DNA of 64,000 bases from Coffea arabica (GCF_036785885.1 NC_092316.1:26405001-26469000), one strand, 5' to 3'. Positions 1 to 12,309 are shown, counted from the stretch's first letter. The notes: a model not told the origin generated them from the sequence alone. Program-made: numbers and translations.

Positions 1-1492
1 TTTGAGCCTAGTGAACGGCTTTTGGGAAATGAGATGAATTTTGTGTGAGATGTTGGGACTGATTTGAGGATAGAATGTAGCCTTAATGGCTGGAAAGGTA
101 AGAGATTTAGGGGAAGTGCTGCCCGATTTTCTAGGCCGTTTGGTTCCTTTAAGTTAGGTTTGCCTTTTGGTAGAATGAAAGGCTTTTGGGTTGTTTGCGC
201 CTAGGTCTTCATGCTACCTTTTCGTTTCCAAGAAAATCATGTTTTGCACCCTTGCATTAGTATTTATTTGGCAAGGCGTACGACGTGTAGTCGAGCCTCA
301 CATGTGCATTCTGTTTACTCGATTCTGGAAGTAAAACCTTCAATTGGTTTATTTTGATTATTTTAGGGTTTCTTGGCGATTAAGGCCAATCTGAAGTGAA
401 ACTTTTTGAAGTTGAATCGGTGAGTGTACCACTCCCCTTCATTGTTGTTTAACTTGATTTTGCTCTGCAATCTGTTTATTTGTTCGAGACGAGGGTGTAC
501 TTTATCACACTCGTTCTCTAGTCTGATCATATGCCAATTTACTATGCAAAATTTGAATCTGTTATCTATGTCTGCATCTGTTCGGATTTCTATGACCTAT
601 GAGCTCAATCCTGTGGCTAAGTTATTCGAGCCGGGCCGGCAAGGGCCTGGACGATTAGATAACGAACCACGGTAGTCTGTTCGGGGATTTTGGGTATTGA
701 GACCCTTGATTCCAGGTATACTCGAGTATTACCATTTCTGTTCGGTTACGGTGAGCGGGCCCGGTAAAGGGGTGTTTGGTGGACGGAATTCGGTGTAAAG
801 GGGGATCTACGGACGCGTTGGTTCTTTATACGTTGACGGAGAGTCAACCGGTTTAGATCAAGTACTGCGCTGGAAACTTGGCTCCTGAGAGCCACCCGTA
901 TCCTTCTGATTTGAATCATTGGTTCCTTTGCTTTATATCTGGCATGTGTACTTGATTTGCTAAACGTGAAATGCCATGATTTTAATGCTATCTGTTTGGT
1001 ACCTCATTGAGCGCAAGCTCACCCCTTTCTGTTCCTTTTGTTTTCCTTACAGGAAAATAAACACTTTTGGTCTGGATTTGATAATCGGTTGCCGAACTGA
1101 GCTAGTTGGACATATCTTTTGTATAGCTCACTGTTTTAAAACCCTAAGTGTACTTTTGGGGGCGTTTTCTCTTTTGATTTGGCAAACCATGTGTATATAT
1201 TAACTTTTGAAAACTTTTGTATGTCATTTTGATTTGTAAACGCTAAAGTTCAGATGTGAATGGTTGTTAGCTATTTCGGTTGGGTTCTGACGGGTCGGTT
1301 ACTATTCATGGCCGACTCCGGATTTCATTTTTTTTATTTTGGGTTATTTTACCATTTTGACCTGTTTACGCTCGTTTGTAAGTTCCGGATCGCTATAGAT
1401 AGTTCTAGTCTGTATCGTTAGTCCTGGCGAGAGCTGGGCAGGCAGTCCGCTAACCCCTTTGGTTCGCCCTAGGGGAAAGTGGGGCTGTCACA
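1..1492 (+). repeat. 5' LTR, right half (truncated by window)
   Basis: This is the 3' part of the left LTR, ending CTGTCACA directly before the primer-binding site. It carries the shared LTR modules: a small putative leader exon at 367-419, the palindrome ATACTCGAGTAT at 718-729, an acceptor TTTTCCTTACAG ending at 1052, and the conserved GC-rich U5 end from about 1420. The short open frames inside it recur at +3627 in the other LTR and are not genes. Confidence 0.92.
367..419 (+). other. Putative small leader exon inside LTR (family A)
   Basis: A T-rich tract ending in AG at 365-366 precedes this 53-nt segment, and GTGAGT follows at 420. The copy in the right LTR is 3994-4046. Equivalent segments of similar size occur in all the other long Tekay-type LTRs here. 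Function is inferred. Confidence 0.45.
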
Positions 1493-1494
1493 GG

Positions 1495-1507
1495 TGGTAT
1501 CAGAGCC
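1495..1507 (+). other. Primer-binding site (tRNA-iMet type)
   Basis: TGGTATCAGAGCC begins two bases after the LTR terminal CA. It matches the usual initiator-Met tRNA primer site of plant Ty3/gypsy elements. Confidence 0.9.
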
Positions 1508-1999
1508 ACTTCGCGTGGTCTCTGCGCGGAGTGAGACTGGGCCAAGTGGTGTTGTGGTCCTAATTTCATGAATATGTCTAAGTGCTCGTTTGAGCGTAAG
1601 TTATGAACCTGGCATATGATAAGTGTACGAATCATTATCATGGGACTCGAGGAAGCTAGGTATGTATGTCGGGTAGGAATCCTTAATAAAGATGGTTTAC
1701 TCTTGGGACCGGCCGGCTCGAGTTGTGAATTATCTTAGATGGGATTCTTGCGCCCGGATATGAAAGATATGAGGGCCTAGGTTAGAAAGGATTTGGTGAA
1801 CTAGAAAGGCGATTCTATGGAACTTCGTGTGGTTTGTTCGGGTGTGGTTAAGCATGATCGACCCTGATTAAGATATAAATAATTGGACGAAGCCCTAGAA
1901 GGGGTACAGATCTGTTAGCTAAGTATAATGCTCAATTTAATCTCGGAGTAGTCAATGATAAGGAATTTCGAGGACGAAATTCTTTTAAGGGGGAGAGAG
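1508..1999 (+). other. Non-coding internal region ending in polypurine tract
   Basis: There is no credible coding region here. The last part resembles the 3' end of Tekay pol, and the polypurine tract AAGGGGGAGAGAG occupies 1987-1999, directly against the LTR. The element would depend on proteins supplied in trans. Confidence 0.8.
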
Positions 2000-4900
2000 T
2001 GTGAGAACCCGTAAAACCCTAATTATTTTCCTAGGGTTTATTTCCCCTTAATTGCATGTTTTCTGCATTTTCTGGCATAGAAATATTTTCTTAGTGAATT
2101 TTATGAGCAATTATAGTTTTAAGATGATTTTCCTAGCATTGGAGAAATTTTAGAAAATTAAGAGTAAATAGTGGACGTGGGACCCACTAGTGCGAAAAGT
2201 TCGGAAAAATTCGGCCAATAAGGTTAAGTTTTGGATACTGGAGTTAATTTATCGGGTGTTAAGAGATAAGTAGAGGATGTTATTTGGATTGGTATGAGGG
2301 GGAAACAAAGAGATAGAGATTCATTTATGAAGTGACAAGTGTCACCATTTGATTGGTTGGACACTATTCACTTTTTGACTTTTTTTACCAAGTGATTAAA
2401 TATCTTAAAATTTCACAAAAATCACCATTTCTTCTCTCTCTCATGGCCGAACCTCTTGCAAGGAAAAGGAAGAAAACTTCTCCAAGTTTCAAGCTTCAAA
2501 CTAGCTCAAATCTTCCAAGAAAATTACTTAAACTAGTTTCTACTCCATAAATTCCCTCTAGTTGGTGCTAGTAAGTGATTTGGTGAAATTTTTTGGAGAA
2601 GCTAAGGTGTCCACAATCCCTCTCTCTCTTGATTTCTTGGTAAGTGTTGCTTGAACACCCTACTACCTCTAATAATGGTTATATGATGCTTAGAAGTGGC
2701 TTGAGTGTTTGAAAATGTGATTTATCTCTTGATTTGGCTTGTTTTGGTGAAGTTTTTATTTTATTGGGAATTTTTCTGGTTTAATATGATCTTGATGTTG
2801 GGGGCTTGTATGATGAATTGTAATGGTTGGAAATGACTCTAGTGAGTGTGAATTGTGGTTAAATGCAATCAATTTTGGATTTGGTGTGAAAAATGGAAAG
2901 TTAGGGTTCATAAAATCCCAATTCTGTCCGGTTTTAGATCACTGGTTTAGAGGCCGAATTAGACTTTGCTTAAAACATGAAAGTTGTAGGTATTGATGTT
3001 TTGGAGGTGCCTGTAAAATTTCAGGTCATTTGGATTAATGTAGAATGAGTTATGACGAAATTACTGTAGCTGTTCTGCTTTGGACAGAATGCGAAAACTG
3101 CGATAGTAATTGGCCATTTTGACTGGTTTTGGTTTGGATTTTGAAGTTGGTGTCTTCTGATGAAATGTAGTTGGATGTCTTAGCTAACTTATGCCTTTGG
3201 AATTTCGGCATTTGGACTTGTATGGACTGAGATATACCGATTACAGTTTTCTGTGTTTTGCAAACCTGTTTTGGTGATTCTGGTTTAGTGTTTGGCATTT
3301 TTGACCTAGTTGGGCCAGGAACTGGATTGAGCGACCTTCTACATTGTTGTAGCTCTGTTTCATAGCTTCGAAACGGTGGGTCTTGCACCCCATTCGATAA
3401 CCGTAGTGAAAGTGGTGTCATTACCGCATTATGAGGTCAAATACGTTTTTTTGTTAAGGCCTAAGTTAAAGCCATTTCTTAATTTCTGGTTACCTATGAT
3501 GCTTATATATGCATATGAAACCTTATTGGGGTTGTGGTTGGCATTGGTTTATGACTCGTTATCGAGTCTCTTTTAGGGCTTGCTTTCATTTCGGTTGTTT
3601 CCTAGTTAATTTTTGTACTTGTACCACTTTGAGCCTAGTGAACGGCTTTTGGGAAATGAGATGAATTTTGTGTGAGATGTTGGGACTGATTTGAGGATAG
3701 AATGTAGCCTTAATGGCTGGAAAAGTAAGAGATTTAGGGGAAGTGCTGCCCGATTTTCTAGGCCGTTTGGTTCCTTTAAGTTAGGTTTGCCTTTTGGTAG
3801 AATGAAAGGCTTTTGGGTTGTTTGCGCCTAGGTCTTCATGCTACCTTTTCGTTTCCAAGAAAATCATGTTTTGCACCCTTGCATTAGTATTTATTTGGCA
3901 AGGCGTACGACGTGTAGTCGAGCCTCACATGTGCATTCTGTTTACTCGATTCTGGAAGTAAAACCTTCAATTGGTTTATTTTGATTATTTTAGGGTTTCT
4001 TGGCGATTAAGGCCAATCTGAAGTGAAACTTTTTGAAGTTGAATCGGTGAGTGTACCACTCCCCTTCATTGTTGTTTAACTTGATTTTGCTCTGCAATCT
4101 GTTTATTTGTTCGAGACGAGGGTGTACTTTATCACACTCGTTCTCTAGTCTGATCATATGCCAATTTACTATGCAAAATTTGAATCTGTTATCTATGTCT
4201 GCATCTGTTCGGATTTCTATGACCTATGAGCTCAATCCTGTGGCTAAGTTATTCGAGTCGGGCCGGCAAGGGCCTGGACGATTAGATAACGAACCACGGT
4301 AGTCTGTTCGGGGATTTTGGGTATTGAGACCCTTGATTCCAGGTATACTCGAGTATTACCATTTCTGTTCGGTTACGGTGAGCGGGCCCGGTAAAGGGGT
4401 GTTTGGTGGACGGAATTCGGTGTAAAGGGGGATCTACGGACGCGTTGGTTCTTTATACGTTGACGGAGAGTCAACCGGTTTAGATCAAGTACTGCGCTGG
4501 AAACTTGGCTCCTGAGAGCCACCCGTATCCTTCTGATTTGAATCATTGGTTCCTTTGCTTTATATCTGGCATGTGTACTTGATTTGCTAAACGTGAAATG
4601 CCATGATTTTAATGCTATCTGTTTGGTACCTCATTGAGCGCAAGCTCACCCCTTTCTGTTCCTTTTGTTTTCCTTACAGGAAAATAAACACTTTTGGTCT
4701 GGATTTGATAATCGGTTGCCGAACTGAGCTAGTTGGACATATCTTTTGTATAGCTCACTGTTTTAAAACCCTAAGTGTACTTTTGGGGGCGTTTTCTCTT
4801 TTGATTTGGCAAACCATGTGTATATATTAACTTTTGAAAACTTTTGTATGTCATTTTGATTTGTAAACGCTAAAGTTCAGATGTGAATGGTTGTTAGCTA

Positions 4901-5119
4901 TTTCGGTTGGGTTCTGACGGGTCGGTTACTATTCATGGCCGACTCCGGATTTCATTTTTTTTATTTTGGGTTATTTTACCATTTTGACCTGTTTACGCTC
5001 GTTTGTAAGTTCCGGATCGCTATAGATAGTTCTAGTCTGTATCGTTAGTCCTGGCGAGAGCTGGGCAGGCAGTCCGCTAACCCCTTTGGTTCGCCCTAGG
5101 GGAAAGTGGGGCTATCACA
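2000..5119 (+). repeat. 3' LTR, complete (3120 bp)
   Basis: It runs from TGTGAGAACC to CTATCACA. The U3 palindrome GTGGGACCCAC is at 2177-2187, a donor-like CTTG/GTAAGT at 2640, the small exon at 3994-4046, ATACTCGAGTAT at 4345-4356, and an acceptor ending at 4679. Relative to the left LTR I see differences only near 97/3724, 630/4257 and 1487/5114. Confidence 0.92.
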
Positions 5120-5426
5120 TAATTGACCGAAATTATTTAATGCTAACAAACAACTAATAATGATAACTAAAAACCTAATTAACAAGCTAGTGATCCACGA
5201 CTAGTCTTCGCTTGATTCTTCCACTTGAAGGAAAGTGTATAAAGTAGTTTCTCCATGGTGTAATCCTTCAATGGTCCTCAAGTCATCCCCAATTCGTTCT
5301 TGAATCGTGCAAACAAGAGCTTGAAGTGATTCTTGGATTTTTCTAGCGCGCGCTCATGTAGTTGGGCCACTTGGTATTTGCATGACTTGGGCACTAGAAG
5401 TTCGAGCAGCCGTGAGCCCCTCCTCA
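5120..5426 (-). repeat. 3' LTR remnant of CRM element
   Basis: It matches 12229-12535. Read on the minus strand it begins TGAGGAGGGGCTCACGG immediately after the polypurine tract. The rest of this LTR is displaced beyond the left window edge by the insertion at 1-5119. Confidence 0.88.
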
Positions 5427-8400
5427 TTAGTCCCCTCCTCTTGAAGGCGATTTGTCCCCAAATCAAACTCATCGTCTGCATGAAAAGGACTCAAGTCAGA
5501 CACATTAAATGTAGCATGTACTGCATACTCACCTGGAAGTTCAAGTTGGTAGGCATTGTCATTTATACGCTCCAGGACTTGGAATGGGCCATCCCCCCTT
5601 GGGAGTAGCTTGCTACGCCGTTTGAGTGGGAACCTCTCCTTGCGCATGTGGATCCATACCCAATCGCCAGGCTCAAAGACCATCTTGCGGCGCCCCTTGT
5701 TGGCACTTTGGATGTATTAAAGTGTACGCTTCTCGATGTTGGCTCGCACCTTAGCGTGTAACTCACGTACATATTCAGCTTTGTTCTTACCATCCAAGTT
5801 AACTCTCTCATGAACAGGTAAAGGAGTTAAATCCAAAGGTGTGAGAGGGTTAAAGCCATACACAATTTCAAAAGGCGAATAATGTGTAGCAGAATGAACA
5901 GTGCGATTGTATGCAAATTCCACATGTGGTAAGCAATCTTCCCAAGATTTAATGTTCTTTTTTATAATTGCGCGCAACAGGGTAGATAAAGTCCTATTAA
6001 CCACTTCGGTTTGACCATCCGTTTGTGGGTAACTAGAAGTAGAAAATAATAATTTAGTACCTAGTTTACACCACAAAGTTTTCCAAAAATAGCTAAGGAA
6101 TTTGGCGTCCCTATCAGAAACAATAGTGCGTGGCATGCCATGTAATCTAACTATCTCACGAAAGAATAAATCTGCAACATGCTTAGCATCATCTGTTTTA
6201 TGACAAGGAATAAAATGGGCCATTTTGGAAAAGCGGTCAACTACCACATAGATTGAATCATGTCCTATTCTAGTCCTAGGTAGTCCAAGCACGAAATCCA
6301 TTGACAGATCAACCCATGGTTCATGTGGAATTGGTAAAGGTGTATAGAGACCATAAGGGTGTACCTTTGATTTTGCTTGGTGACAAGTCACACACCTTTC
6401 AATGTCCCGTTCTACGTCACTCCTCATGCGTGGCCAGAAGAAATGCTCTTGGAGAATCATTAAGGTCTTGGCAATGCCAAAGTGTCCCATTAGTCCTCCT
6501 CCATGAGCTTCTCTCACCAGGAGTGTGCGCATGGAGCTCTTGGGAATGCAAAGCTTGTCCTTGTAGTATAAGAACCCCTGAGAGATGAAATAGTGCTCAC
6601 GAGAGTGTCGTGGCAAGGAGACAAAAATCTCACCAAAATCTGAGTCAGTGGCATAAAGATCTTTAAGAAATTCAAAACCAAGCAACTTAGCATCTAATGT
6701 AGTGATAAGTGTATACCTTCGTGAGAGTGCATCAGCCACAACATTCGTCTTACCTGTCTTGTATTTGATCACAAAGGTAAAACTGTCAATGAAGGTAATC
6801 CATCTCGCATGTCGCTTACTCAACTTGTCTTGGGACTTGATATGCTTGAGCGACTCATGATCGGTGTGCAAGACAAACTCACGTGGGCGAAGGTAATGTT
6901 GCCATGTTTGTAGAGCTCGCACTAAGGTCATGAGTTCCTTATCATAGGTTGAGTAGTTTAGAGCAGCTCCATTCAACTTCTCGCTAAAGTAGGCAACCGG
7001 GCGACCCTCTTGGAGTAAAACAGCTCCAATACCTATACCAGAAGCATAACACTCTACTTCAAAAGCTTTGTCAAAATTAGGTAAACTAAGAACAGGTGCA
7101 TGTGTGAGCTTGTGTTTAAGTAATTGGAAAGACTTAGCTTGTTCCTCTCCCCAATGAAATTGTACATCTTTCTTGACAATTGACGTAAGTGGGGCAGCAA
7201 TGGTGCTAAAATCCTTGACAAAACGCCTATAGAAGCTTGCCAAGCCATGGAAACTTCTCACCTCACTTACATTGGTAGGGGTTGACCATTCACTAATAGT
7301 CTTCACCTTTTCTTGATCAACATGAATTCCCTGCTCGCTAACAACATATCCTAGGAAAACCAATTGATTTGTGCAAAAGGTACACTTCTTAAGGTTAGCG
7401 TAGAGGCTTGCCTTGCGAAGTGCATCGAGGACCATTTGTAAATGCACAACATGCTCATCTAGAGTCTTACTATAGATCAAAATGTCATCAAAGTAAACGA
7501 CCACAAATTTACCAATGAAAGAGCGTAAAACATGATTCATGAGTCTCGTAAAAGTACTTGGTGCATTGGTTAGCCCAAAAGGCATGACCAACCACTCAAA
7601 AAGTCCATGTTTGGTTTTAAATGCAGTTTTCCATTCATCTCCTTCTTTCATGCGAATTTGATGGTAACCACTTTTCAAATCAATCTTAGTAAAAATGATA
7701 GCACCATGTAATTCATCAAGCATGTCATCCAAACGAGGTATGGGATGGCGGTACTTTACCGTTATGGCATTAATCGCCCTACAATCAGTGCACATTCTCC
7801 ATCCTCCATCTTTCTTCGGAACAAGTACAACTGGTACAGCACAAGGGCTTAGACTCTCTTGAATCCAACCCTTACTAAGCAACTCCTCCACTTGTCGTTG
7901 TTGCTCCTTGGTTTCCTCAGGATTGGTCCTATATGGTGCCTTGTTTGGAAGGGAAGAGCCAGGAATGAAATCAATTTGATGTTCAATTCCCCTTAATGGA
8001 GGCAAACCATTAGGTATATCCTCAGGAAAGACGTCTTGATACTCCTGTAAGAGGTTAGTAATAACACTAGGCAAAGAAGCATCAAGAGCATTAGTGAGTA
8101 AGGATTCCTTGCCAAATAAAATAAATAAAACCTGATTAGAATGCAAGGCCTTTCTCACATCTTTCACCTTGGCAAGCATGCTGGGTTTTCTCTCCTGTGT
8201 GGGCTCGAAGACCGAATGAGAGTGATCCAACTTGCTTGAAGAAGGGTCGGCCAACACTAATTTCTTAGCTTTGGCATTGTCCTTCTTGGTGGTAGCATGC
8301 AAGTCGTACTCTTTTTGTAGACTAACTTGATCCTCATGTACTTGTTGAGGTGTAAGAGGTGCAAGTGTAATCTTTTTACAATTATGCATAAAAGAGTATT

Positions 8401-9949
8401 TGTTCAAGAAACCATCAAAAGTAACTCTTTTGTCAAATTGCCAAGGACGCCCTAAGAGTATATGTGCAGCTTGCATTGGTACTACATCACACATAACATC
8501 ATCTTCACACCTACCAATGCGAAAAGTAACCAAAACTTGTTTATGAACACGTACCTCTCCACTGTTGTTTAACCACTGAAGCTTGTAGGGACGGGGATGC
8601 TCACTAGTTGGCAAGTTTAGTTTCTCCACCATCAATGCACTAGCAACATTAGTGCAACTTCCGGGGTCAATTACCAAACTGCATACCTTGTTGGTCACAT
8701 GGCACCTCGTGTAAAAGATGTTGTCACGTTGAAGCTCATCTTTACTAGCTTGAGTAGCTAGTGCTCTCCTTGCTACCAATCCAACTTTGTCTTGAGTTGG
8801 AACTTCCTCTATCTCATCTTCCTCTTCAACCAAGGGAGGCATGTCTTTGTAATCCTCCTCTTCATCATCAGTGACAATGTCTCCATTTGGTAGGACAAGC
8901 ATGGCCCTTGGGTTTGGACATTGGCTTGCAATATGCCCAACTCCTTGACACCTCCAACATTTGGTGTCACGATTCCTAGGTTTTGAAGTTTCAATTGTTG
9001 GCTTTGAAACAACCTTGGAGTCGGTTTTGGTAAAAGGTGGCCGTGAGCTTGACCCTTGATCTTGCTTCGGCTTTGGAGTGTTCCAAACGTTCGGACCTCT
9101 CTCCTCCCTCCTGGGCTGGAATGGTCGAGTAAATGGTTGTGGATTAGTGTTATAATTTCTGGTGGTACCCCTCCGCTTGAGCCTTTGCTCAATCTTGATA
9201 GCCTTGTCCACCATATCGTCTATCTCCACATAGTATTGAAGCTCAAGTTGATCGGCTATTTCAACCCTTAGACCACTGAGAAATCTTGCCATTGTAGCCT
9301 CTTGATCTTCTTGAATATTAGCTCGCAACATGGAGATTTCCATGTCCTTGTAGTAGTCCTCAACTGAGCGTTGACCTTGCGTCAAGGTTTGAAGTTTTTG
9401 GTACAAGTCTCTATGGTAGTGACTTGGTACAAATCGCTTCTTCATAAGTCTCTTGAGCTCAGTCCAAGTGGTTATAGGTGGCTCACCACACCTTCTCCTG
9501 CTGGTAGCCACTTGTTCCCACCAAACTATGGCATAGTCGGTGAATTCTACTATGGCAAGTCTCAATTTTTGTGCATCGGTGTAGTCATTACAATCGAATA
9601 CTAGCTCTACCCGACTCTCCCATTCAAGGTATGTATCCAGATCGGATTTGCCTTGGAATGGAGGAATCTTCATCTTAATCCCTTTGATTACATCACCAAT
9701 TGCTCTTGTGCTTCTCTTCGGTCTCCCTTGCCCGTATGCCTCACGGTCCGAATCGGCATTGGAGTCACTAGATTCCTCCAGGGTGGATTTTCCCCTAGAT
9801 TTCCTAGAAGAAACCCTAGATGAACTTAGTTGATCAATCTGCTCATGGATCGTTTCCAGTCTTTGGTCAAATCTCCTCTGCATTTCCTTCCACATAGCAT
9901 CCATTTTAAGTGATAACTGAGCAATGGTAAGTTCATTTTCCTGAGACAT
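5201..9949 (-). pseudogene. CRM gag-pol polyprotein (disabled)
   Basis: This single frame encodes Gag, protease, reverse transcriptase, RNase H and integrase. Numbered from the open frame at 9973: the Gag core is about 95-265, a CCHC knuckle is C339/C342/H347/C352, the protease DPGS is near 436, the RT YFDD is 827-830, the integrase HHCC is H1157/H1164/C1194/C1197, and the DDE triad is D1226/D1287/E1323. The true start is probably the ATG at 9949 (residue 9), because the upstream TTG lies in a likely intron end (AG at 9958-9957). In-frame stops occur at 5717-5719 (TAA) and 5354-5356 (TGA). At residue 976 (codon 7046-7048) the RNase H motif reads CYASG where relatives have CDASG, so the first catalytic Asp is lost. 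The tail downstream of 5426 is encoded by the LTR and ends near 5201. Confidence 0.9.
5427..5442 (-). other. Polypurine tract of CRM element
   Basis: On the minus strand it reads AAGAGGAGGGGACTAA directly before the LTR TG. It also lies inside the pol reading frame. Confidence 0.75.
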
Positions 9950-11779
9950 GGTGAAACCTGCAAAACTTGACAAATTGTTAGTAGAAAATGCCTCACTCGC
10001 TCCCTTAAGTGTTGCACTACTCTCGTGTTTTCACTCAAGTGTTTATGGCACTCTAATGCTCTTACCGATTCACTCCTCAAGCCACTTGATTGTTTCCTTT
10101 GAAGAAATCAGAAATTTCTCAAGGAAATTCAATCAAACTTGAATCAAATAGCTCCCAATTGTATCAAAAGAACAAGGAACAAAAGTAGAAACGGAAAACT
10201 CAAGTAATGAATTTTGACAAGGAATGGAACGAGGAAAGAATTGATGTAAAAAAAATGTCCACGCACAATGATGGAGTTTCCCAAGTGTTTTACTTAATTT
10301 CCTAATTGATTTTTGGAAACAAGTTAGGTGTTGTACTTATTTGGAAATTTCCTTAAAGTCGTCTAACCAAATCAGAATTGTTACCAAAAAAATACCAGAT
10401 TTCCTTTCTCTTTAACCTTCCTAAAGTCGGCTGCTAACCAAGTGCCAAACAGTTTTTTTTTTTGGCAGTTTCCTATTCTAACCGAAACTATCCTCTGAAA
10501 ATTCCAGAATTCCTCTTCTTAAATCCCTCTCAAAGTCGGCTAGAACTTCCTAAAAACTTTCCAGATTTGGTAGCTTCCTCACCTCTAAAATTTTCCAGAA
10601 TTTCCTCTTCTTAAAGCCAACCCTTGCCCCTCAAAATTTTCGTCCCTTACTCTCCCTTAAGAACAAACAATTTGGCCCCCTCCTCTTTACTCCACACAAG
10701 GACAGTTTCAACGCTTGGTTCTAAACAATGGCTTCACAAGTTGATACAAGCGACGTCACTCAAGAATTCCCCAAGCGGCTTGCTCAAGAAATTCCCAAGA
10801 GGTTTACTCCTAAGCCAAGGAAGCCCCGTATGGATGCAAGGATGTACAAGAAACTTTTTATACGAAGAGAGGTGCAAATCTTCAAGAATCAAGATGGTCA
10901 AGATCCTCACAAGTCTCAACGGGTGATACAAGTGATCAAGGCTCAAGGTGCTCAAGATTTTCAAGAAGAAGTTGGTCAGAATTTTTAAACCCTTCCTTTG
11001 CCTTAAATTTCTGTTTTTGCGGATCAAATTCAAGGAACAAAGTGTAGCAAATCAGGTCTTGGCAATAAAGAATCAAGTTCCTTCTTTTCTTTCTTGTTCG
11101 GCCTTGTCCTAGCTGATTGTGTGTTTCCTTTTTTTTTTCTTTTTTTTTTGACTCTACGAACACACAATTACTCGGCTGTTTTTGGGTAAAATTCCAGAAT
11201 TTAATGTCACTCCAATGTTCTCCTTCAATCCTCCAATAACTATCAAGACATGTATCAAAATTTTGAGACTTCAAGATTAGTTTCAAGAAACTCAAGAATC
11301 CCTAGATTATTGTAGTCCCTCTTCAAGATTCCAACCCCAAACAAGTTTAACCACAGAATCAGTTTGGGAAATTAACTAGAACAACTTGGCGGAGTAAACT
11401 TAAAGTTTGGACAGATTTGGCAAGACTTGCGCCCAAGGAAAAACCTAGTTGCAAGTGAAAACCCTAGTCGTCGAAATTTTTTTTTTTTGATATTTAAACA
11501 GAATATGCAAGGAACAAAACACGGCTACACTTGAAGGTAGATTTTAAGAGAAAATTCACGCACCAAGTAATGCACGAAGTGGACACAAAGCTAAAGAAAA
11601 CAAATAGCGACGGAACAAGAACAAACAAAGGCGGACAGAAATTTTTTTTTTTGTAATAATAATCGGACTTGACACAAAGAGAGACACAACCAGTTTTGCA
11701 AGATAAAATTTACTAGAAAGCTTACGAAACAAACTCAACGGGATATACTTGATGTCGTCGACTAGCTCTGGATACCAAC
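9950..11779 (-). other. CRM 5' leader and primer-binding site
   Basis: About 1.8 kb lie between the LTR and gag, AT-rich with homopolymer runs and no credible gene. The primer site TGGTATCCAGAGC (minus, 11777-11765) lies two bases inside the LTR. Eight bases before the gag ATG the minus strand reads TTTTGCAG/GTTTCACC, a good 3' splice site. A donor-like GTAAGC near 11730 is one possible partner, so gag may be expressed after leader splicing. Confidence 0.65.
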
Positions 11780-12078
11780 TGATGTGAGACGGATCTAGAC
11801 GAACACCAAGTTGGGATGATTTGCGGAACATTGACCCTTCTAGAATCACAAGCCACGAACTAAGGAGATTCCTTAACCCAAGACTAGCAAATTTAGTGGA
11901 CCAAAAGTATAGATAGAAGAACGCCACAATCAAGGTGACTACTTGATTGATAAGTTCGATGAACAACTTGAGATTAATTCTCAAGCATTCAAAGGAAATT
12001 CTCTTGAGGCAAGAGAGAGTGAATAAACTCACAAATATTTTGTAAAAAATCTGAATCCCCTTCATGAATGAATACCTA

Positions 12079-12092
12079 GGCTATATATAGCC
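12079..12092 (-). promoter_or_regulatory. Likely TATA box of the CRM LTR promoter
   Basis: The sequence GGCTATATATAGCC is a perfect palindrome in the middle of the 5' LTR. Transcription leftward would begin about 30 bases downstream, near 12050. This is inferred from position only. Confidence 0.55.
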
Positions 12093-12309
12093 TTACAAGA
12101 CAAAACCCTAGACCGCCAATGGACGATCTTGCCCTTCATTAAGGGTGTAATTGTCCAAGTTGTATTAACTTAATATCTAACAACTAATTAACTAATCTAA
12201 GACTCAGAATTCGGCCAAAGGTAAAGTGTAATTGATCGAAATTATTTAATGCTAACAAACAACTAATAATGATAACTAAAAACCTAATTAACAAGCTAGT
12301 GATCCACGA

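Larger units (their letters stand above)
1..5119 (+). mobile_element. Non-autonomous Tekay-like LTR retrotransposon with very long LTRs (left end outside window)
   Basis: Two near-identical copies of the same sequence (1-1492 and 3628-5119, offset 3627) flank a short internal segment that starts with a tRNA-type primer site and ends with a polypurine tract, so this is an LTR element. The right LTR is complete at 3120 bp (TGTGAGAACC...CTATCACA). The internal part is only 507 bp and has no gag or pol. The last internal bases before the polypurine tract resemble the end of pol in the Tekay element at 29853-30448, suggesting an internal-deletion derivative. I counted three substitutions between the LTR copies over 1492 bp, so the insertion is recent. 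It lies in the 3' LTR of the CRM element that starts at 5120; the left target duplication is off-window. Confidence 0.9.

Noticed and set aside
424..1203. Two short plus-strand ORFs (83 and 75 codons), repeated at 4051 and 4603
   Set aside because: They lie inside the LTR copies and recur only because the LTRs are duplicated; no motif or codon evidence supports translation.
1495..1507. tRNA-like matches at the primer-binding sites
   Set aside because: Only short tRNA 3'-end complements are present; no cloverleaf or full tRNA gene.
9950..9973. Gag start at 9973
   Set aside because: The codon is TTG and it overlaps a strong acceptor-like sequence; the ATG at 9949 is a better start.
11556..12065. 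169-codon minus-strand ORF across the CRM LTR edge
   Set aside because: It spans the LTR/primer-site junction, is hydrophobic AT-rich text and has no recognised domain.
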